From: Punica granatum
Taxonomy: Eukaryota > Streptophyta > Magnoliopsida > Myrtales > Lythraceae
Reading direction: 5' to 3'
Length of the DNA: 64,000 nucleotides
Assembly (NCBI RefSeq): GCF_007655135.1
Contig: NC_045129.1
Coordinates: forward strand, 11,346,001-11,410,000
The notes beneath the pieces were generated by a model. That model was not told the origin of the DNA. It was given only the letters and a program-made list of their open reading frames with translations, and did no database searches. Of this stretch, positions 1 to 9,756 are shown piece by piece (position 1 is the first letter of the stretch; every line of letters starts with the position of its first letter). A program made the translations under genes and the position numbers.

Positions 1-60
1 GGAACCTGTGGTATAATACAGGTTTCGGGTAGGTTCCGGTTCCATGATGCCGGACTACCT
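1..60. repeat. Fragment of GGAACC-rich dispersed repeat
   Basis: The first ~44 bases match 63901-63944 near the other end of the window with a few substitutions. Both contain GGAACCTGTGGTATAATACA and then GGTTCCGGTTCC-like text. It is probably the edge of a non-autonomous element whose other copy starts at 63481. The rest of this copy lies outside the window. Confidence 0.6.
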
Positions 61-381
61 GAACTAAAAGAGGCCAAGGCCAAACTCCTCGATGTTCAAG
101 ACTTAATTACTTAAGATGAATAGACGTTAAACCATTTGAATTAACCATATTAAAAAGCAACTTTAGTATCTTCTAGTAGTGACGGATGGTCTCAGTCAAC
201 ATGTAAGGCATTTGAATCTAAGCATATGTATGTACATATATAGATATTGCATGCCACGATATATAAATAGTTCGTCTTTTGAAAATCGGAAACTCCTCAA
301 ATTAATCAACGCGACTTCTGTGTATGGCTGACATTCAGTGGTTGCATCAATTGCCACTCTGAATAAGAGCCAAAAGGACAA
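61..381. other. Intergenic, nothing recognised
   Basis: AT-rich sequence between the left repeat fragment and the MULE terminal repeat. I see no coding region or structured element. Confidence 0.5.
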
Positions 382-466
382 AATGGACAAAATGGTCCCT
401 GAAATATGCACCTCGGGACAATTTCATCTCAGAAATTTAATCAGTGGACAAATTGGTCCGGACGTT
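382..466 (+). repeat. MULE left terminal inverted repeat
   Basis: It matches the reverse complement of 7213-7297 across about 85 bases with few mismatches. The shared core includes GAAATATGCACCTCGGGACA and GTGGACAAATTGGTCCGGAC. Just inside it (about 471-530) a GAATTGGTCTGGACGTTGCA-like segment is partly repeated. Confidence 0.85.
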
Positions 467-779
467 GCAAACGTTTGGACGAATTGGTCTGGACGTTGCA
501 AAAGTTTGGACGATTTGGTCCTTCCGTCTGAAAATAGGAGAGGTCCCTAACGGATTACCTTTCATGGCCGAATTTGCTGTCCGTCCGTTGCTGTCAACCC
601 CCAACCCCCCTCCCCTGCTAATTTCTTCCCGCCCCAATTGCCACAGATTGGAGCTTCTCTTCTCTGCCTTCTTCCCCAAAATGCAATGAAACCCTATTCT
701 CTTCTCTGCCACAGATTGGAGCTTCTCTTCTCGTTATAACATTTGATCAAGCTTCCTTTTGCCAACATTGAGCTGATTT

Positions 780-1240
780 GAGCTCATCTCGAGCTGGAGA
801 TCCTGCGCAAGGAGTGCTTCTACATTGTAAGCTCAGTTCAGTTCGTGTTTGGCACCATTTGAGCTCATTTGAGCTCATCTCGAGCTGGAGATCCTGCGGA
901 AGGAACCTTCTGCATTGTCGGGTCAGTTGAGTTCTTGAATATTGGGTTTTTTCCTGCTGCATTGTCGGTTATGGTTCCATCAGAGTTCAACAAAGAAACT
1001 TAGATGCATTGTCGAGTCAGTTCAACAGAGAAACTTAGATGCATATAGTCTGTTGTTGCTTCGAAGCTTCTTTCTAAAAGAAGTTCAATATTAAGTTTAG
1101 TTGACCTTGTTGTTGTTGTCAAATCTTTACATTGAAGTTCAATATTAAATTTAGTTCAACAATGTCGTTTTCTTCGGCTCAGAATTGAAGTTCAATATTA
1201 AGTTTAGTTCAACATTGTCGATTTCTTCAGCTCAGAATCG
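780..1240. repeat. Short tandem duplications in MULE left arm
   Basis: A segment starting GAGCTCATCTCGAGCTGGAG at 780 recurs at 871 (period about 91). A second starting GAAGTTCAATATTAA at 1134 recurs at 1187 (period about 53), with a shorter earlier copy at 1080. They lie between the TIR and the transposase gene, where a MULE promoter would be. There is no coding signal. Confidence 0.6.
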
Positions 1241-1953
1241 TTTAAAGCTTTCACAATATTTGTTGTTGTCTTTATGTGTGCATGTCAGACAATGTCGAGC
1301 TAATTTTGGATTGCTTACTGCACTGTTGCATTCTCGTGATACACTCATGATGTCTTTCTATTTGAATGACACTACCATATGAATTTCCCAAATTATTCTT
1401 TTTTCATGTTTTCGAGCATTCCGAAGATTATTATGCATTGTAGACTCAGAAGCTCTGCTAATGTTTCCACTCGAAAAATGAAATAGAATCATACAAAGCT
1501 TTAATGGTTAGTTGTCATATTTTCAGTTTAGTCAAGTCTCATAGCTTTGTAAATGCCTTTGTACTCTCCTATAACTGATATCCTATCAATGGTCGACAGG
1601 GGCATCTAAGTCTGTAACTGCTAACTCGACTTTTTATGATTATTTATTCGTTAACTAAAATTTGTAATTTGTATAATTAATTTCTTATAAATAGTATTGA
1701 TAATTGAGATGACCTCTATAAAATATTTTCAAGGAGGAGAAGGGGAATAACCCTGAGAGGATCCGGGAGTCCCAACGGGTGCGGTTGTTGATTTGCATTC
1801 TGCATGGCTTCCAGGTCAGTTATAGGCAACAATGCTGAGAGATCTTGCCCTTTTATGCAGCTTGCCAATTATGAATGTGTGGTTTAGCATTTACAATCAA
1901 ACTATGCTTTATGTTTGGCATGAGGTGATTGATTTTTTTAATTGGTTTTATGA

Positions 1954-4740
1954 AGGAATGATGATGAGGTATATGAGGAAGAAAATATTGAAGGATATGA
2001 TGTAGATGGGCGGGAGAATCATTTTCAGTATGAAGGTACAAAGCATGTTGATTCAGAGATTTATTGGGATTCAGAATATATATTCAATGAGGATGCTGAA
2101 GGTCATTTGGATGAAGAAGAGGAGCATATTGGTGATGGATCAGATCCCAAAAATGGAGAGCATATAGTTGTGAGATTATCACCAACAACAGCGGATATGG
2201 TCATCTCTAGTGATGAAGATGAAGGCTATATTTCAGAAGAGCTAGTGAACAAGTGTATCTCTGATGATGAGAAGAGTGAAGAGGAGTTCAGAAAGTATCC
2301 CGAGTTTGATGAGAAGGCCACATTTGGGGAGGTTCAATTACAGTTAAACATGTTATTCCCGAACTTAATTATGTTCAAGAAAGCTGTGACAGATTATAAT
2401 ATAGCAGTAGGAAGGGTATTCAAGTTTGTGAAGAATGACAATGAAAGGGTTAGGGCAAAGTATAGATCGGATGGGTGCAAATGGGAGATCTATTGTTCTT
2501 GGAGTAATGAGGTGAAACTTTCAAAGTAAAGAAGTTCGTAGAGCCACATACTTGTGCTAGGGGGTTCAAAAACAAGCAAGCTAATAAGAAGTGGTTGGCT
2601 GCTCAGCTTCTTGATGAATTAAGATCATACCCGACAATGTCAGCCCATGATACTTTTGACTGGTTCAAAAGGTATAGAGGTATTCATGTAGATGAACACA
2701 TGTTATACAGAGCGATGAGGTTGGCCAGAACAATTGTAGAGGGATCTAAGAAGTTGCAATATCAAAAATTGTGGGACTACTGTGAGGAACTTAGGAGGTA
2801 GAATCCTAATTCTACATTTGGTTTGCAAGTAAATAGACCTACTCTAGAGTTGCCACCAACATTTGATAGGCTATACATTTGCTTTAATGCAAATGTTCAG
2901 AGGTTTAAAGCAAGATGCAAACCCCTCATTGGGCTGGATGGGTGTTTTCTAAAGGGGTACTATGGAGGACAGTTACTGTCTGCGGTTGCTCAAGATAGCA
3001 ATCAACATTTTTATGTGATTGCAATAGCTGTTGTTGAGCAAGAAAATAGGGATACATGGAGTTGGTTTTTGACAAATTTACTTGGGGATATTGGACAATA
3101 CAGTGACAATGGTTGGAACTTTATATCAGATCAACAGAAGGTACCTATCAACCAAGCAACTCTAAATTTGTTAATATTAACTAAAACTAAAATTTTATTT
3201 GACAATATATATTCTTGCAGGGTTTGAAATTGACTTTGGAGGAATTATGTCATGGTGCTCCATATAGGAATTGTGTATTGCACACATGGAGGAACTTCTA
3301 CAACAAGTACAAGAACATGGAACTAACCAAGCAACTCTGGAAATGTACAAGAAGTACCACAATGGTGGAGTTTGATTAGAATATGATGATAATGAAGAGA
3401 ATGAATGAAGATGCATGGGCATGGCTGAAAAGATTCAAGCCCGACGCTTGGAGCAAAGCTGAATTTAGTGATTATCCTAAGATTGATAATCTACTAAACC
3501 ATACTTGTGAGCAGTTTAACTCAAAAATTGTGAAGTTTAGAGGTAAGCCAATCATTACGATGCTTGAAGATATTAGATGTTATTTGATGGGGAAGATGAA
3601 TAAGCACGGATTGCAGGCAAATAGCTTTGTGGTTCCAATTTGTCCAGTAGCACAAAGTAGGCTAGACAAGTGTAGAAAAGATAGTTCATATTGGACCCCT
3701 GAATGGGTTGGTGATGTAGCAGGTTACAAATTTCAAGTATGAAAAATGCCCCAATGTAAAGTGGTAGATTTAGGTACTGAGACTTGTAGTTGTAGAATGT
3801 GGCAGTTAACCGGGATACCATGTGCACATGCTATTGCTTGCATGGCTTACAATAATTTGGAAACCGAGAAGTATGTTCATTCATGGTATTCCACTGAACG
3901 ATGGAAAGCCACTTATGTCCCATACATTGAACCAATTATTGGTGAAAATGACTGGCACCGCACTGAACTGCCACCAATTGAGCCACTTGCATTTAAAAGA
4001 CCGTCTGGAAGGCCTAAGCAAAGGAAAAGGCAATCTGAGGGTGAGGCAAGCAACTCATCCAAGGCAACAAGAAAGTATGGTGAGACTCACTGCTCTAGAT
4101 GTGAAGAGGCCGAGCACAACGTTAGGAGATGTACGAAAGAAGCCAATAATGATGCTCCAAATAAGAGGGGAAATAAAAGAACAACTAGGGGTTCTAATGC
4201 ATCTGATTCATAGGTATGCTAATTGTTTATTATGTTAACTATGATAAATTCAATTGATTTTGTCTTATAAAAGCTATCTTGTTCTTTTGGTAGGTTAAAC
4301 CCCCCATTAGGCCCCTTAGGCCCCTCAAATCCTATTGTAGGGTCTCAAGACTCTATCATCCTCGGGTTTAGTGTACCTGTTTCAGCTTCACATTCTTCTA
4401 CTCAGGTTAATTGAATATACTTGAGAATTGAAATTATTTTTACTTAGGGAAGCTAATATATAAAGCATGTTTTTATAGGTTCAAAGAAGGGCTTTTAGCT
4501 CTAGAATGGGGATACCAGCAAACCAAGGTTCCAATTGGAGGCCTCCAACACCATTTAATCCATCTCCAAGTCCAAGCACATTTCCATTCAGATTACCTGG
4601 GTAGAGGCAATTGGAGTACTCATACTTATAAACCCCCTCCTATAAGGCCAAGAGTGCTTCCACAAGTTTCAACAGCTTCAGCGTCGACGTCCTATTCAAG
4701 CTCATCGCAAGGATCAAATACTATCAGTCGAAGATCTTGA
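1954..4740 (+). pseudogene. MuDR/MULE transposase, decayed
   Basis: An acidic N-terminal region is open from about 1954. A DNA-binding-like segment follows (2340-2800), then the DDE transposase core containing LIGLDGCFLKG (first Asp) and FISDQQK (second Asp). A SWIM zinc finger (CSCRMWQLTGIPCAHAIAC, about 3788-3842) and a CCHC-like knuckle (CSRCEEAEHNVRRC, about 4091-4132) come next. An intron probably spans 3140-3219. After the DSS-rich end at 4213 there are likely small 3' exons up to 4740, since spliced-looking proline-rich sequence continues. Breaks: a frameshift near 2520 and in-frame stops near 2801, 3378 and 3742. MuDR transposases cut and paste DNA at MULE TIRs. This copy cannot make a full-length enzyme. 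Confidence 0.88.
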
Positions 4741-4830
4741 GGAGTTAGTGGACATAGCAGTTTTTACTGTTTTCATTGAAGTTTCACCGAATTAAATGTC
4801 AACATGACCTGCAATAGTTGTATGTATATG

Positions 4831-5450
4831 GTTTTGTATTCTGATGATGAAGTTCATTTGGTTTTGTATTCTGTTGGAAAACTCTCTTTCGTTATGTATT
4901 CTATGGGAAGATAATCTTTTGTTAAGTTTTATGTTGAAAAGGTGCATTCTGTTATGTATTCTGTTGGAAAAGTAAATTATGTTATGTATTATGTTGGAAA
5001 AGTGAATTTTGTTATGTATTCTGTTGGAAAAGTAAATTATGTTATGTATTCTATTGGAAAAGATCATTTAGTTTGTATTATGTTGAAGAATTGCATTCTA
5101 TTATGTATTTTGTTGGAGAAGATCATTTAGTTATGTATTCTGTTGAAGAATTGCATTCTGTTATGTATTCTGTTGGAAAAGTAAATTCTGTTATGTATTC
5201 TGTTGGAAAAGATCATTCTGTTATGTATTTTGTTGGAAAAGTCTCTTTTGTTATGTATTCTATTGGAAAAGTTCATTCTGTTATGTATTCTGTTGGAAAA
5301 GTTCATTCAGTTATGTATTCTGTTGAAGAATTGCATTATGTTATGTATTCTGTTGGAAAAGTAAATTATGTTATGTATTCTGTTGGAAAAGTGAATTATG
5401 TTATGTATTCTGTTGGAAAAGTGAATTATGTTATGTATTCTGTTGAATAG
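4831..5450. repeat. 30-bp minisatellite, about 20.7 units
   Basis: The unit approximates GTTATGTATTCTGTTGGAAA plus AGTAAATTAT. Variation is concentrated in the last third of the unit, while the TTATGTATTCTGTTG part is nearly invariant. Because 30 is divisible by 3, long repetitive open frames arise on both strands (VMYSVGKVNY-like on +, FSNRIHNIIY-like on -). The array sits between the transposase tail and the antisense GRF gene. I do not treat it as coding. Confidence 0.93.
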
Positions 5451-5604
5451 ACAACAATAACTGAATGGACACTCAGAATAGGCAACAATAACAGAATGCC
5501 ACAAGAACTGCCAAATATTGTATTATATTAGCAATAACAAAGTCATCTCAATACAAATTAGAATCTCACAATCCTACAGTATCACATTCACACGAAAAAA
5601 TACG

Positions 5605-6009
5605 TTACAATATCCTAAGACAAACACAAACTAAAAATACAACAATGATGAAAAACAAAATGCCACATGCAATCTTTAGCATTCTGTTTTCATGTTCATA
5701 CAATTGAATTTTCTTCTTTATCTTCTTCATGAGCTTGTTATCTTCTCTAGTTCGGGGTCTTGCAGTCTGCTGCACTTCAAGCTGCTCCTCATTATCAATC
5801 CATTCAAAGTATCTACAGGTAATGTCACTTCTTTTCCATAATGGACAACCAAGGAAACGCCTACCATAACTTTGTTTCCTAGTAGATGTTTGCAACAGGA
5901 GGTTCCTGCCACAACCGCACAAATTGATTGATTTTTCAACCCGTGAAGAAGCTGTGCACTTTTGGACATATTGCTTTGTCCCACTCCATTGGCTTCCCTC
6001 ACCTCCCAT
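5605..6009 (-). CDS. GRF zinc-finger protein with C-terminal membrane anchor
   Basis: An uninterrupted 134-aa ORF. Residues about 31-71 fit a GRF zinc finger: CGCGRN at the start, then GRRFLGCPLW and ITCRYFEWID, the GRR-F-x-C and C-x-F-x-W-x-D signature. A charged, probably coiled-coil stretch (about 85-110, KKIKKKIQLYEHENRML) follows. A hydrophobic helix (about 113-131, GILFFIIVVFLVCVCL) ends the protein, so it should be tail-anchored. GRF fingers bind nucleic acid in other proteins. Small GRF-plus-anchor ORFs are common in plant genomes, often near transposons. It lies inside the MULE, antisense to the transposase, and is intact although the transposase is not. I chose the first Met before the finger. 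It could be a captured host gene or an element-borne accessory gene. Confidence 0.72.
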   Translation of the reverse strand: MGGEGSQWSGTKQYVQKCTASSRVEKSINLCGCGRNLLLQTSTRKQSYGRRFLGCPLWKRSDITCRYFEWIDNEEQLEVQQTARPRTREDNKLMKKIKKKIQLYEHENRMLKIACGILFFIIVVFLVCVCLRIL

Positions 6010-7212
6010 AATTCTAGCAGCACATTATCATCAACAGCAAATTATCATAAGCAATAAATTCTCCAACAGCATATGCTCCAGCAAATTCAATAGCAAAGAA
6101 CAATAAACAACATATTTTCAGCAATTAATATAGGTATCACCAGGATTCAAATCATCTTTTTCGGTAGAATTTTGTTATGTAACCAACTCATGATGCATGG
6201 AGCTCATGCAGTACAGAAAGAACAAGTGAGGATAATCAAAACCAAAACCAATCCAACGCATGGATAAACCAAAACCAATTCAGCAGCAGTAACTTCCTTA
6301 GCAGCAAATCCTCCATAAGCTCCAGCCAATTCAACAGCAAAGCAGCAAGACACAATTCAATCATACAAATTAAACGAACAAGCAAGATCGACAACCCCAA
6401 AGTCCACACCTTTTTCAAGCATTTAACGACACAATTGCAAAATCTATGCAGCGACAATGGTTGTCTCTTAACTTCTAATCTACCCCACAGAAAGAAAGAA
6501 AACTAACTCATGATTGCACTCTCCAATCAGGCCAACAATTCCTTTTCATTCCGCTTGCTTTCCTTTTCACCAATAATCAAATTTCGATCACTAAGCTTGT
6601 ACCTGATGAACAACCTCATTCCTTTTCACACCCATCTCCAGAGTCAATCAGAACAAGCAGTAATCACTGACCTGGGGAACGCAAGAGGAGTTGCCCTGAA
6701 TCCCAAATCAACGATCTTGAAACCCCCTCTGAGCTCGCTCTTGATTTCCTCGAGTCTTTTCGGAGGTCAAACTCATCGTTGCCCAACCTGGTCTGCTGTC
6801 TCCGACAGAACGTCGAGCCATCAGTTCACAAAACCCTAAGCCCTACACGGCAACAGAACAGAAAACCAAGTAGCGATGCCGATAAGTGATCAAACTCAAT
6901 GTTGCTTGCCATTCTCGGAGCTCTGGGCCGCGACGGTGACCAACTACTCACCAGCAGCAACAAAAATTTCAAATTCTCACCGGAAACAACCACCAGCAAC
7001 GATGATTTCACCTTCGGATCACGGACAATACATTCAATTGCAGAAATCTTGACGTGGTGGGGGAATTTGACGACTGAATCGGAAGAAAATGCACCTCAAT
7101 TAGGGTTTCATCGATTTGGGGCAATTTTCGACCGGGAAATCGAGTTGAGCAGGGGGGGCAAACGGAGTTCATCACGGCGTCTAGGGTTCTGTCAGGGACT
7201 TGCGTTTTTTCG
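6010..7212. other. MULE right internal region
   Basis: Non-coding or untranslated DNA between the GRF ORF and the right TIR, probably the promoter and 5' leader of the antisense GRF gene. Short ORFs on both strands have no recognisable domains. The part from 6700 to 7180 is less AT-rich than its surroundings and may be captured host sequence, but I cannot name a source. Confidence 0.4.
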
Positions 7213-7297
7213 AACGTCCGGACCAATTTGTCCACTGATTAAATTTCCGGGATGAACTTGTCCCGAGGTGCATATTTCAAGGACCATTTTTTCCATT
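7213..7297 (-). repeat. MULE right terminal inverted repeat
   Basis: Reverse complement of the left TIR at 382-466. An A-rich stretch follows outside the repeat. Confidence 0.85.
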
Positions 7298-7748
7298 AAA
7301 GAGAAAAAAAAAACTATTAGACATGCACGCACCCGCAGATATTGAACTGATCATCACGCATATACATTTATATGCATATGTATATATAAAGCCTTTCCTG
7401 ATATTTAATTTCTTGGTAAAACAAACATGGAGACCTAGATGAGATAATTGAAATGAATACCTACAATAAAAATTAAACTCGAGATTTCATACGACCTTAG
7501 TTGTTGGGTGCACCAGACAAGTGAAATATCAGTGTATCGTAACAAGTATATTAAAAATAATGGTGTTGCACGTATAAGGTGAAACTGATGCACCGAAACG
7601 ACAAAACAATATCGAAGGACATTCGTGAATCAAATGAAAAAAAAATTGAAACATAAAAAATCACCAAAAGAGAATGGAACATTTGATCCAGAGTCTGATT
7701 TCAACGTCAAAATACAAATGTGCGATTTCGAATGCATACATTGAAACC
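7298..7748. other. Intergenic, nothing recognised
   Basis: AT-rich sequence between the MULE and the L17 promoter. No feature seen. Confidence 0.5.
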
Positions 7749-7825
7749 GGCCCAAAGACAAGAATAGAAGGCCAACTCATAGCCCACGATGTCAGGCTCA
7801 AACTGACATTTCAGGGCCCAGCCCA
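7749..7825 (+). promoter_or_regulatory. Cluster of four site II (RGCCCA) motifs, L17 promoter
   Basis: GGCCCA at 7749 and 7815 and AGCCCA at 7781 and 7820 lie 158-234 bp upstream of the L17 start codon. Site II elements (TGGGCY on the other strand) bind TCP factors and are typical of plant promoters for ribosomal and mitochondrial proteins. The 5' leader just before the ATG is CT-rich. No clear TATA box is seen. Confidence 0.6.
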
Positions 7826-7982
7826 ATAGGAAGCAGGAAAGGGAACTGACGGGAGCTCTCGTCTCCAACGCAGGCAGAGCTCAGTCGAGCTGAACACCAA
7901 AACCCTGCGCGAGGTTTTTCTCCCTCCATTAACGGGGCTCGAAGCTTTCTCTCTCTAAACTGCCATATCTCTCTCTCTAGAA

Positions 7983-9756
7983 ATGACCAAGTTCAGGAAG
8001 CTCGGTAGGCCCACCGGTCACCGGATGTCCATGCTCAGGTCCCGACATTTCCCTTCTCTTCACCGATTCGATTATTTTCCTGGATTGGTGTTGTTTACTG
8101 TCTGCTTCAGTTCCCTCTTTCCCCCATCGTTCTGTTCATATACAGGAGAATTCATATATGAGTGTCTATTTCTGATGGTGTTATCATTGAGCAGGACCAT
8201 GGTTTCGCAGCTGGTCAAACATGAGAGAATCGAAACAACTGTTGCAAAGGTGAGTTGTTATTCTTCTGGGATTGTCGCTATAATGGGGGAATTCCTTGGG
8301 GATAATTTAGATCAGGCTTTTCATTCTGTAATTGAATCTATTCGATTAAGCAAAATTTCAAATTTTGAAATTCCTGCCATGTTTGTTTTGCTGTTGTTGT
8401 TTAGTCTAATGGACGGAGGATTTCGGTAGTTGAATCTATTCGATAAGGCGGAAATTGATTCCGATTGATGTATAAGTGTTAGGATGAAACTAGTGTTTCG
8501 GTGCTAATGCTTGCTCTTTTGTGTGCAGGCGAAAGAAGTAAGGCGGCTTGCAGATAATATGGTGCAGCTCGGCAAAGAGGTACTCAAACTTTGATCATTC
8601 GGTGGTCCCATTATTGAGTTAATTGGAATTCCTATTTGATCAGCAAAGAGTAGTTCATAATATCTAACTTCAGCATATTCTAGCTCAGTAATGGAGTTCA
8701 GTACAGCTAGTATCTGTTTATGGGGCTTGTCTCATTTCCTCCAATTTTCAATGTGCAACAAGCAGAATTGCTGGATTCAAAAGTGAAAGAAAGACAAAAG
8801 AAAAAATGAAATTCAATTCTCTTAATGTATCGAGACTGGGTAATGGTGGAATAGTGATAGCAACTGCCAGCACTAGTTGTTTACAGCTCTAGCTTATTGT
8901 ACTACTTCGGCATTGGAAGTTTGACAGTGTCGCCTTGAATAAAAGATAAGAAGGAAGATGACGGTTTAGTGGTTTCTTGCTTCTGATTGTGTTCTTTCGT
9001 AGGTTTGGTTTTATGGTTGTATCTGATGCTCTGAAATTGGAATACTAGTTTACGTTTTCACACTATTGTTTGTTGCAGGGTTCCCTTTCTGCCGCGAGGC
9101 ATGCTGCTGCTTTCGTGCGAGGGGATGATGTCCTTCACAAGCTTTTTACCGAGTTGGCCTATAGATATAAGTGAGTATAAACCCATGAGAATCCTTCTGT
9201 CTCTCTGTTACATGAGGTGTGATCCTCTCAGAGTTTCTTGCTTGTTGCTTCAGAGATAGAGCTGGGGGATACACGAGACTTCTTAGGACCCGCATACGAG
9301 TTGGTGATGCTGCTCCCATGGCTTATATCGAGTGAGTCATTGCATCACTTCTCCTTGTAACATTTTTGTAGTGTGGGAATGAAATATAACGTGTGGTGTT
9401 AAAGTAAACAACCTTTGAATTTCTGAACATCCACTCTGTTATCAATCTGAATTTTGTGGAAGTGAATTTTTGTGGAAGTGAAGTAACTTCTAGTGACATT
9501 TGTTATGTCACTAGAAGTTGTAGAATTGATCTGCTATGATTGTAGAAATTCTCAATGATGTTAAGTTGGTCTTCTTCCTGATTGCTTTATCATGCATTTG
9601 AACAGGTTTATCGACCGGGAAAACGAACTTAGACAATCAAAACCACCAGCTCCGCAACCTCCACAGAGGCCATCCTTGGATCCATGGACAAGATCCAGGC
9701 TGTGCAAGCAGTTTGCTCCGCCCAAGGAGGAGAGAAGCTCTGACCCTGATTCATGA
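7983..9756 (+). CDS. Ribosomal protein bL17, mitochondrial type
   Basis: Six exons join in frame: 7983-8038, 8195-8249, 8529-8579, 9079-9170, 9254-9331, 9606-9756 (483 nt, 160 aa). All junctions are GT-AG. The protein opens [19 protein letters not shown]. It continues through the bL17 core ([20 protein letters not shown], then [12 protein letters not shown] and [20 protein letters not shown]) and ends in a Pro/Ser-rich tail of about 45 residues. bL17 lines the exit-tunnel side of the large ribosomal subunit. Bacterial L17 is about 120 aa, so the tail is an extension. Lack of a plastid transit peptide and a site II promoter point to the mitochondrial ribosome, which is an inference. The short exons explain why no long ORF exists here. 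Confidence 0.93.

Larger units (their letters stand above)
382..7297. mobile_element. Mutator-like element (MULE) with long TIRs, 6.9 kb
   Basis: Inverted terminal repeats of about 85 bp lie at 382-466 and 7213-7297. Between them are a MuDR-family transposase pseudogene (+), a 30-bp minisatellite and an antisense GRF zinc-finger ORF. Transposase and TIRs together identify a MULE. The limits are where left/right similarity stops. I could not find a convincing 9-bp target duplication beside these limits, so the ends may be off by several bases. The transposase is broken, so the copy is not autonomous. Confidence 0.85.

Noticed and set aside
4831..5450. Regular 30-bp repeats reminiscent of a CRISPR array
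   Set aside because: Units are directly contiguous with no unique spacers, and the setting is a plant transposon. It is a minisatellite.
4942..5450. ORFs encoding MYSVGKVNY-like peptide repeats
   Set aside because: Produced by the minisatellite period being divisible by three; both strands show it, and there is no start context or homology.
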